A DNA stretch of 64,000 bases. Source: Omphiscola glabra. Lineage: Eukaryota > Mollusca > Gastropoda > Lymnaeidae. This document shows, piece after piece, positions 14,501 through 26,500 of the stretch. Positions within the stretch are counted from its first letter, which is position 1; each line of letters starts with the position of its first letter. The translations under genes and the position numbers were made by a program. The stretch is taken from NCBI GenBank assembly GCA_964017045.1, contig OZ024801.1:34087257-34151256 (forward strand), read 5' to 3'. Below the pieces are notes generated by a model that was not told where the DNA came from, ran no database searches, and worked only from the letters and a program-made list of their open reading frames with translations.

Positions 14501-17500
14501 ATTTATCTTTACTCCCAACTGTTCAACCAATATTTATTTATCTTTACTCCCAACTGTTCAACCAATATTTATGTATCTTTACTCCCAACTGTTCAACCAA
14601 TATTTATTTATCTTTACTCCCAACTGTTCAACCAATATTTATTTATCTTTACTCCCAACTGTTCAACCAATATTTATTTATCTTTACTCCCAACTGTTCA
14701 ACCAATATTTATTTATCTTTACTCCCAACTGTTCAACCAATATTTATTTATCTTTACTCCCAACTGTTCAACCAATATTTTATTTATCTTTACTCCCAAC
14801 TGTTCAACCAATATTTATTTATCTTTACTCCCAACTGTTCAACCAATATTTATTTATCTTTACTCCCAACTGTTCAACCAATATTTATTTATCTTTACTC
14901 CCAACTGTTCAACCAATATTTTATTTATCTTTACTCCCAACTGTTCAACCAATATTTATTTATCTTTACTCCCAACTGTTCAACCAATATTTATGTATCT
15001 TTACTCCCAACTGTTCAACCAATATTTATTTATCTTTACTCCCAACTGTTCAACCAATATTTATTTATCTTTACTCCCAACTGTTCAACCAATATTTATG
15101 TATCTTTACTCCCAACTGTTCAACCAATATTTATTTATCTTTACTCCCAACTGTTCAACCAATATTTATTTATCTTTACTCCCAACTGTTCAACCAATAT
15201 TTATTTATCTTTACTCCCAACTGTTCAACCAATATTTATTTATCTTTACTCCCAACTGTTCAACCAATATTTATTTATCTTTACTCCCAACTGTTCAACC
15301 AATATTTATTTATCTTTACTCCCAACTGTTCAACCAATATTTATTTATCTTTACTCCCAACTGTTCAAACAATATTTATTTATCTTTACTCCCAACTGTT
15401 CAACCAATATTTATTTATCTTTACTCCCAACTGTTCAACCAATATTTATTTATCTTTACTCCCAACTGTTCAACCAATATTTATTTATCTTTACTCCCAA
15501 CTGTTCAACCAATATTTATTTATCTTTACTCCCAACTGTTCAACCAATATTTATTTATCTTTACTCCCAACTGTTCAACCAATATTTATTTATCTTTACT
15601 CCCAACTGTTCAACCAATATTTATTTATCTTTACTCCCAACTGTTCAACCAATATTTATTTATCTTTACTCCCAACTGTTCAACCAATATTTTATTTATC
15701 TTTACTCCCAACTGTTCAACCAATATTTATTTATCTTTACTCCCAACTGTTCAACCAATATTTATTTATCTTTACTCCCAACTGTTCAACCAATATTTAT
15801 TTATCTTTACTCCCAACTGTTCAACCAATATTTTATTTATCTTTACTCCCAACTGTTCAACCAATATTTATTTATCTTTACTCCCAACTGTTCAACCAAT
15901 ATTTATTTATCTTTACTCCCAACTGTTCAACCAATATTTATTTATCTTTACTCCCAACTGTTCAACCAATATTTATTTATCTTTACTCCCAACTGTTCAA
16001 CCAATATTTTATTTATCTTTACTCCCAACTGTTCAACCAATATTTATTTATCTTTACTCCCAACTGTTCAACCAATATTTATTTATCTTTACTCCCAACT
16101 GTTCAACCAATATTTATTTATCTTTACTCCCAACTGTTCAACCAATATTTATGTATCTTTACTCCCAACTGTTCAACCAATATTTATTTATCTTTACTCC
16201 CAACTGTTCAACCAATATTTATTTATCTTTACTCCCAACTGTTCAACCAATATTTATTTATCTTTACTCCCAACTGTTCAACCAATATTTATTTCAGGCC
16301 TGAATATGCCATACCAGACTTTGAGAGTGTCTTAAAGCTCAACAAAGACATTGCTGCTGCCCACGTGAACCTGGGACTTATCTTCATGACCAGGCATTCT
16401 AATTATCACAGGTAGACACATTGTAAATGAGGCATGAAACAAAGCTTATGTTATATATATATAATAATAATAATAATAAAAAAAAATTTGAAAAATCACG
16501 CTTCATCCCCAAAGGCTCGAAGCGCGGTACAAAAACAAAGCTGGGAGATAATAACTAGCTGGAAAAGATGGTAGACAACTTCACCCTAGGAGGTGTTTGC
16601 GAAATAGATGAGTTTTTAAATTTGTTTTGAAAGAATCCAGCTTCTGGCTGTTTCTGAGAGCGTCAGGAAGGGTGTTCCAAATGGTTGGGCCAGCAAATGC
16701 GAACAAGCGCTTTCCGTAAGTCTCAAGACAAACATTCGGTATCAAGAGTTTGCCACTATCGGATGAGTGGAGTTGTCTGTTGGGTACATAAGGTGTCATG
16801 AACGCTTGGAGATAGGACGGCGCCAGGTCATGCAAGCAGCGGTAGCACAGAGTTGCAATTTTGTACTCTATGCTAGCGCGGACCGGCAGCCAATGCAGTT
16901 CTCTCAGAAGAGTTTGAGCATGGTCGAATTTGCGTTTACGAAGAACAATTCGAGCCGCATTATTCTGTGCTTTTTTAATTTTATCCAGGAGCGTAGCTGG
17001 AAGACCCACCATGACTATGTATATATAATATATATATACATAGTAAAGGTACCATCAGTCTCCAGTCTATTGTCTAGTATTTTAAACAAAGTATTCACAC
17101 TAGACTTTAAGTTCAGTAGTTATAATATTAACCATTCTAGTACCGACCTAATTTTTGCTATGTATAGCCTCAGTAAAAGCTACTATTTTCTAAATAATCC
17201 CTGTGGCCCAGGCATTATTTTGGAATGACCCAAAATTTGACAGGTTTGCAAATTATTTTGTAACTTTTTTTGTTTTAAACTATTGATAATAACATGTAGA
17301 GAATTATCTGTATGAAATGGATAAGGGTGTTGACACTTTTCAATGGCTAGGGGGTTATAAGGAGTTTTAGGAGGTATAGGGGCCTCTTTGTTCCACCCCT
17401 CCAGTCTATCTTCATCTAAATAAATATCTATGTTGGCACTAGCCACTGGCCACTAGGCTTAGGTCTAAAACCTGTCAAACCTACAGGCTCCTGTAGGCGT

Positions 17501-20500
17501 ACATTTTGAGCTAGAGTAGGTCTCCTTCCTTCAGCAATCCCCCCCCCCCTTCCCATCTTCCTCATCAAAATCATCTTATCCCAATGTAAGCTCAATAATA
17601 GTTTCACAACAAAAAGTTTTATCAAGTGGCAAATCGTCATCACAATGTCTAACAATGTCTACATCTTTTTAATACTGTCTACGTCTGTCTAACAATGTCT
17701 ACATCTTTTTAATACTGTCTACGTCTGTCTAACAATGTTTACATCTTTTTAACACTGTCTACATCTGTCTAACAATGTCTAAATCTTTTTAACACTGTCT
17801 ACGTCTGTCTAACACATCCGTCCTAATACTCTATACATCTGTCTAGCACTGTCTAACACTGTCTACGTCTGTCTAACACTGTCTACGTCTGTCTAACAAT
17901 GTCTACATCTTTTTAACACTGTCTACGTCTGTCTAACACATCCGTCCTAATACTCTATACATCTGTCTAACATTGTCTAACACTGTCTACGTCTGTCTAA
18001 CACTCTCTACATCTGTCTACCAATGTCTACATCTTTCTAGCAATGTATACATATGTCTAACAATGTCTCACGCTGTCTAAATCTGTCATAAACTGTCTAT
18101 GTCTGTCTTAGACTGTCTAACATTGTCTACATCTGTCTAAAGTTTCTAATTCTGTATAATACTGTCTAAGTCTATCTAACACTGTCTACGAATGTCTAAA
18201 ACTGTCTAACACTGTCTACATCTGTCTAACAATGTCTACGTCTGTCCAACACTGTCTAATGATGTCTACATGTGTCTAACAATGTCTACATCTGTCTAAC
18301 ACTGTCTATGTCTGTCTAATATGATCTACTTATGTCTAAAATTTTGTAACAATGTCTACGTCTATCTAAAATGGTATACGTCGGTCTAACACGGTCTACT
18401 TCTGTGTAAACTCTCTTTGTCTAACAGTGTCTACGTCTGTCTATTAATGTCTCCATCTGTCTGACACTCTCTACGTATGTCATGTCATATGTCGTACACT
18501 TTCTTTGTCTGTCTAACAAAAATACGTCTGTCTAATGCTGTCTAATACTGTCTTCCTCTGTCTAACACTGTCTACGTCTGTCTAACACTGTCTACGTCTG
18601 TCTAACTTTGTCTAACACTGTCTATTTTTGTCTTACACTGTCTATGTATGTCTCAAAATGTCTACATCTGTCTAACACTGTTTAACACTGTCTACGTCTG
18701 TCTAACACTGACTAACACTGTCTACGTCTGTCTAACACTGTCTAATTCTGTCTGCATCTGTCTAACTGTGTCTACGTCTGTCTAAAACTGTCTAAGTCTG
18801 TCTATCAACGTATATGTCTAACACTTTCTACGCCTGTCTACGTCTAACACTGTCTATGTCTGTCTCAAAATGTCTACCTCTGTCTAACACTGTCTATTAC
18901 TGTCTACGTCTGTCTAACACTGTCTACATGTGTATTACACTGTCTAACACTGTCTACGTCTGTCTAAAATTGTCTAAGTCTGTCTATCAATGTATACATC
19001 TTTCTAACACCTTCATACTTCTGTCTAATACTGTCTAATACTGTCTAACACTGTCTACAATTGTCTAACAATGTCTACGTCTGTCTAATACTGTCTTACC
19101 CTAGTTAAGATTGTCTTACACTGTCTAACACTGTCTGCACCTGTCTAACACTGTCTACGTCTTTCTAACCCTGTCTAACAATGTCTACGTCTGTCTAACA
19201 CTGTCTAAGATCATCTACGTCTGTCTAACACTGTCTACGCCTGTCTAACATTGTCTAACGCTTTCTACATCTGTCTAACACTGTCAACATCAGGCTAACG
19301 CTGTCTATTACTGTCTACGTCTGTCTAACACTGTCTACATGTGTATTACACTGTCTAACACTGTCTACGTCTGTCTAAAATTGTCTAAGTCTGTCTATCA
19401 ATGTATACGTCTTTCTAACACCTTCATACTTCTGTCTAATACTGTCTAATACTGTCTAACACTGTCTACAATTGTCTAACAATGTCTACGTCTGTCTAAT
19501 ACTGTCTTACCCTAGTTAAGATTGTCTTACACTGTCTAACACTGTCTGCACCTGTCTAACACTGTCTACGTCTTTCTAACCCTGTCTAACAATGTCTACG
19601 TCTGTCTAACACTGTCTAAGATCATCTACGTCTGTCTAACACTGTCTACGCCTGTCTAACATTGTCTAACACTTTCTACATCTGTCTAACACTGTCAACA
19701 TCAGGCTAATGCTGTCTACGTCTGGCTAACACTGTCTAAGTCTGTCTAACAATGTAAACGTCTGTCTTACTCTGTCATCGTCTTTTGAATACTGATTAAT
19801 GCTGTCTACATTTGTCTAACACTGTCTACGTCTGTCTAATACTGTCTAACCCTGTTTAAGATTGTCTTACACTGTCTAACACTGTCTACGCCTGTCTAAC
19901 ATTGTCTAACACTGTCTAAGATTGTCTTACACTGTCTAACACTGTCTACGCCTGTCTAATGTTGTCTAAAACTGTCTACATCTGTCTAGCACTTTCTACA
20001 TCATTAAATGTAAACAGAACTGTTGAAGTTATTTTCTTTTCAACAGGGCAATCAAGAAGTTCACGTCTGCTATCAATGTTGACCCAACGTATGTCAGAGC
20101 CTATGTTTGTAGAGCTGAAGCCTACCATAAAATACATGAGGTTGGCAAACTGTTCTCCTACTCTCAAATTTAAATAATAACTGCTTTATAACAGTGGTCT
20201 TCAATCATCAATGTTATCAAAAACTGTCGGGGGGGGGGGGGCCCAGATCATTGACCTGCACATATCTCAATTATATGCACACTGCACATATCTCAATTCT
20301 ATGATCACTGCGCATATCTCAATTCTATGAACACTGCACATATCTCAATTCTATGCACACTGCACTTATTTCATTTGTAGTGGAAAAAAAACCACTTGAA
20401 AAAACATCATGTTTTAAATCAAGTAAAGACACTCAACACAAAATTAATAGTGTTTCCAATGGCAGTTTGGCTAATGATATGAACAATGTTCCTTCTAGCC

Positions 20501-23500
20501 AGATACTTTTAGGGTGGCCAGCCCGGCTGGATTAATGACCCCCTGGCTGGCCGGAAATGGCCTGTGGGCGGTAGTTTGATTATTCCTGCTTTATAAATTC
20601 TGTTTATTACAAGTTTGAAGTAGATTTGTTATTTCCCTTCGTTGAATGACTGATTCAACCATTGGCTGATAAATAAGATGATTTTTCTCAATTTCTTTAA
20701 CAGCTGAAGAATGCCTTGAAGGACTTCACTAAGGCAATACACCTGCGTCCAGATGTACATCATTACTACATGTATCGGGTATGATTCGTTAGCTTTCCTC
20801 TTACTGACAAATTTGGCCGACTTTGGTAGTTAGATGTCAAAAATAATTTGATTCTTTGCTTACGTTTGAATGACTGGAAAATCAAATTGAAAAAAAAACA
20901 ACTATAAAATAAAAACTCAAAACACAACAGAAGTGTCATAATAATTTTTATTTTATTTTAAATAAATGATATTTAAGGGTTATGAACTACCCACCCATAA
21001 TAACATGTTTGTAATATAAAACTACCCCACCACTAATAAAAATGTACTTACCATAAATTAAAAAACAATGCTCATATAATATGTACGTTGTACAAAATAC
21101 CCGCCACATACAGCATCAAACTGCTTCAAACTGCATCAAACTGCTTCAAACATTAAAAGTCAGTGATTCTTAAACAGGGTCAGCTGGTTTTGGAACTTGG
21201 TAACCTTGACCTTGCTGCCTTCTGTGTCCACCACGCAGCAGAACTCGGTCTGGATAATCCCAACAGCAGTCTTGGGGTGTCCCCAACTCAACAAGCTGTC
21301 GTGCAGTCATTCCTAAAGAATTATGATAAGGTGAGATTGAGTTTGTGACAATGTAGACCAGTTAATTAAGATTCTAGATCACATCTTAAAAACATGAAAA
21401 ATCAGTTAGCTAATAAATTAGAATAACACATGGTCATATTTTCTCTGTCTTTTGTCATGAGTATTGGAATGGCCCTCTGAAATTCATACCTCTTACTTAA
21501 ATTGACAAATTTGAAAGAAATTAGTTACTGCACATAATATCAACTGAGTCCTTTACATGCATGCCTCTTTGAAAATTCTTTTTAAGTTAACAGAAAGATG
21601 CTCTTGTTTCATCAAATGAATTTCTCATCAAGGGCCGTTATGAATTTATATAATTTTTGCTAAATTTTTGGTGGGTTTTTTTTTGTCTCGAAATCCAACC
21701 TGCTCGATTGCCACACTATTTAGTCAGCTCAGAATGAAAAACTGTCTAAATCGTGTCTATTCACAGGCAGTAGAGGCCTTACAACAGGCAACTCGAGTCA
21801 AACCAACTGCAGCAACCTACATGTTGTTGGGCAAGACTCACATGAAAGCTAAACAGTTCCAAGAAGCTGTGACCAGCTTTACAGAGGCCCTAGATAAAAT
21901 GGTTTGGATGACTTATTTGTTTGTTTTCATTTTTAAATACATGGATCAGAATATATCTTAATAAATCAATTTCAAACAGTTCCTTGTTTGTTAAAAATAC
22001 AGTATTTTTATGTTTTTTTTTAACATTGGTAAATGTCATGGGTATGAAAAAAATTCACCAGGAGATTTTTATTTAAATTTATTGTCATTATATTTCACAA
22101 ACAAAAAAAGAGGAACATTATGATTCTAATCTTTATTTTTCTTCATTTCACCTTGCTTGTCGTGTCTGTTTGGACATGCTCTGCTATTTTCTAAATTTTG
22201 AACTAAATCAATGCAGCTTAACCTATTCAATAGGCCTGGAGGCACTTTTCCTTAAACCAACCAACCAACAACAAGTCTCTGAAGTTAAAGAAAACATAAA
22301 GCGTTGTTTGAACTCAACTCAGTATGATGATGATGATGACAATGATAATATTGAAGATAGTGATGATAAACTTACTGTTTATAAGATAGTGATGATGAAG
22401 ATAACAAGGAATGCTCACTTGGGGTGAAATTGGAAATGTTTGATTGCTTGTAAATGTCAATTAGTTACCTTGTGCATTGTATTAAAAGTTTATTGACATT
22501 TTATTTTGACAGAAACCTTGGAAGAAAGGTGATGCCTGGCCACCTGAGGCCGCTGATGGCCACTTCCTGTCTGGCATCTGTCTGATGGAGATGAGGAATT
22601 ACAGTGAAGCTCTTCATCAGTTTAACCATGCCATCAAACTCAAGCCTTCCTACGCTGATGTCAGTATCCAATCTCTTTTTTTAAACAACTACGCTATTCC
22701 CATCAATCTTAGCTTCTCACTTTCTATTTATCAAACTGGAATTTTAAATAATGGTGGTAATTTAGTCCTAATTTCCTACCTGGTCATTTAGTCATATTGT
22801 GATGGCTGCAATTGAAACCATGTTTATTTGTTAATTTATGATGTTTAGAAAGTTTTAATGTTTTGAATTGGCTGATGATTCTAGATATGCAGCCCTAAGA
22901 AAGCTGCTTCTGGGCAACCGTCTCATCCCAGCTAATTCGCAAACTAGTTGTGGGGTGGGGTGGAAACCCACTGTAGAACTCCTCTTAAAGGGCGTCTGAT
23001 GCTTCCCCGGGATGGGTGGGGGGAAGATATCAGGACGTTAATTTACCATCCAGACTCCTTGGAATGTCCATCGTATGCACTGTGTGTATGCGCAGTGCCG
23101 GACGGACCGGGTGTCCTTGGGTTGGGGCGGCCTATGCAGAACCCAATCGAGCGAACTCAGGTGGGGGCTGTCCTGGCAATGGGACATCTCCAATGTGCCA
23201 CTTGATGGCCCGTTCTCTAGCTTGGGAAGGGGGGGGGGGTTCTTTGGGGAGGGCATAAGAAGCAAATGCTCAACGGCCTGCTGATGCAATTTCCAAATGT
23301 GATATATGTAAAGGGGGCCTATAGTTTTCAATTGAAGTTTAATTACCTCAGTAATAATTATAGTCGGTATATTGGAAAACTTTCTTGAGTTAAATGTTGA
23401 AAGATAGTCTCAGGCGTAAAGTTATTCCCTACAAATTAGTTGTCATGTGACGTGTTCAGTTATTTCATAGTTAGTTGTCATGTGACGTGTTCAGTTATTT

Positions 23501-26500
23501 CATAGTTAGTTGTCATGTGACGTGTTCAGTTATTTCATAGCATGAACAATCTCTCATGCTGAGCTCAACTGCATTTTATTTAATATCTGTCTGACTGGCT
23601 GAATTTTTTTGAAGGCTTACTATCAAAGAGGAATGGCTTCAGTCAGGTTGAGGCAAGTGAGGGGAATACAGGATTTCAATAGGGCCCTCGCCATAAACCC
23701 TAAGATATTCCAGGTATTTAATCACTGTGTATAGTTTGCTAACATTTACAATACTCCAAGTTTTTTACTTTATAAGATTTTTAAAAAAAAGAATTAGATC
23801 GCCTTCTTATTTTGTTTTTGTTTTTATATGCAACTTTTTGTTGCCAGGCATTCTTGAGCAGGGCTTGTTATTATGGCCAGAAAGGAAAATATGCCAAAGC
23901 CATCCTCAACTGTAACGAGGCAATCAAACTGCAGCCCAGGAGTGTCAGGGCGTACCTCTACAGGTATTATTTGGATATCTTAGGCCTTATACTTGAACTA
24001 ATATTTATTTTTAGCTGTTTATTCATCTGGTCCTTGTCATAGTTTAAATGTCATGGTTTATTTTAAAATGTGATGACCAGTTTGAATTTAATAATTAGTT
24101 TGAAGGTTTGCCTGACATTTTCAAACTTCCTTTCCAGCACACATTCTGTTTTGTGTCACCTAAGACAATCTAATTTCTAAAATTCTTTCACACATATTCA
24201 TTCATATGGGTTTTTTTGTTTGTTTTATAAAGGAAATATCATCCATCTAAGGTACGAAGCATGAAAGGCTCTGCTAAAACAATTGAAATATTCATTAAAT
24301 TTGGAACAACTATTTCACTCTCCTCAGAGGTGCCCTCAAATATTACATCAAAGCCTATGAGCTGGCTATCCTGGACTTGTCCAAGGCCATCTCCTTGGAC
24401 ACCCAATGCCCTCTGCCCTATTTCAACAGGGCAGTGTGTTACCATGAAAGCGGCCAGCATGCCAAAGCCTTGACCGACTACAGCATTGTCCTTTTGCTGG
24501 GAGACATGTTGGAACTGAAGGCAAGTTGAAATTGTCAAAACAAATTAATTTTAGTGTCATCATTTTATGATCATCATTCTCAGCCAGACTAAACATATTT
24601 TCAGTTTTTCATCTCTTCAAAATCAGATATGTCATGTTGATTGAAAAATTACTGCGAATAATACCAGATCTCATCTGTTCCTAGAAATCTTTACATATAT
24701 GACTGACAAAAAGTTTTTTTAGGCCTATAGCAAATAAGTTCATGATGTAAAAAAATAAATTGCATAACATAATTTTGTTTCACAGTTGACAAGTTTTAAC
24801 AGAATATAAATTTTTACATAATTTTAAGGTCATAAATTGAAAAGATATAAATAAATTGGTCTTGACTTGTATTGCCATTAAAAACAGTTAGGAAATGTTT
24901 TAACACCAGATCAGATAAACATGTAAGAAAACTTGCATCTGACAATGTTATGAATGCTTGCTGTAAGTGGCCTCAATGATGGAAGTGGCCTCAATGATGG
25001 AAGTGGCCTCAATGATGGAAGTGGCCTCAATGATGGAAGTGGCCTCAATGATGGAAGTGGCCTCAATAATGGAAGTGGCCTCAATGATGGAAGTGGCCTC
25101 AATGATGGAAGTGGCCTCAATGATGGAAGTGGCCTCAATGATGGAAGTGGCCTCAATGATGGAAGTGGCCTCAATGATGGAAGTGGCCTCAATGATGGAA
25201 GTGGCCTCAATGATGGAAGTGGCCTCAATGATGGAAGTGGCCTCAATGATGGAAGTGGCCTCAATGATGGAAGTGGCCTCAATGATGGAAGTGGCCTCAA
25301 TGATGGAAGTGGCCTCAATGATGTAAGTGGCCTCAATGATGAAAGTGACCTCAATGATGGAAGTGACCTCAATGAAGTCTGACATCTTTTGAAATTTTTT
25401 TTTTTCTTTGGGCCACAAGTGACTTTTGGTCAGAATGTTTGCATGATATTTCCAAGATTGATATAAGGTCCACCAAATGGTATAGTCATTTTTTACCAAG
25501 AGAGCATGGACATTTCATTATTTTTTGCAGGCCAAGTTTGGTCATCAAGATTTGTTTTACACACGTCTGTCTCCTCCCCTAAAAATAAAATAGCTGTGCT
25601 GAAAAAGGCCATTCCTTCGGGCAGAAACTTAGTAACTTCCTCATCTTGTTTTCACAACTTTGTCCTACTAAATTTAAGACAGCTTTACACACCTCTATTT
25701 TATATATTTGATAAATTTCATGACTGGAGCAGATGCTCTTGCCATGCAATTTCATTTTAAATAATTAATTATATCAGGGGGGGGGGGGCAAACTACGGCC
25801 CAGCAACTGAGATTATGCGGCCCTCAAAGGCATTCAGAAAATTAACAAAATTACTTTGTTTTTAAGTTATGTTGTTGAATTTTACAGAATTTCAAGTACC
25901 GTTATGTTGTACCATTATGTTGTACCGTTATGTTGTACCGTTATGTTGTACCATTATATTGTACCGTTATGTTGTACCGTTATGTTGTACCATTATGTTG
26001 TACCGCTATGTTGTACTGCTATGTTTTATTGCTATGTTGTACCAATATGTTGTACCGTTATGATTTAAAAAAATTTTGGATCAAATTTCTTTCTAATTTT
26101 CTTCTTTTTTTTTTTTTGAACAGTCCTTGACTATCATCATGTAATTGTAAAATGCGAAATTACTGATTTTAATATAGAGAAATGTTTATCAACACATAAA
26201 AATTGGACATAATATACATGCGGCCCCCCAATAGCTTTACATTTGTCAATGTGGCCCTCCGCACAAAAAGTTTGCGCACACACCTGAATTATATAATATT
26301 TCCTTCAGGTACTTATCAATCGAGGCCTCTTGTACTTTGAGAAAAAAGATTACACAAATGCATTATATGACTTCCAAGCTGCAGCCAAGCTCAATCCCAG
26401 TGATCATCGAATTCATCATACACTGGGACTCTGTTTTCATAAGTAAGTTATTTTAAACATAGTAGGTCACACAGTTGTTGTTTTTTTATAATCTGATGTT

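Noticed and set aside
13214..16335. ORFs of about 950-1050 codons in the 35-bp array
   Set aside because: All three forward frames are open because the unit has no stop codon; the array is intronic sequence before TTC6 exon 17.
16767..17228. 153-codon plus-strand ORF
   Set aside because: Antisense shadow of the CR1/L2-like LINE fragment.
22170..22427. 85-codon ORF with a run of aspartates in TTC6 intron 21
   Set aside because: Low-complexity GATGAT tract; no splice context compatible with the neighbouring exons, which join directly in frame.
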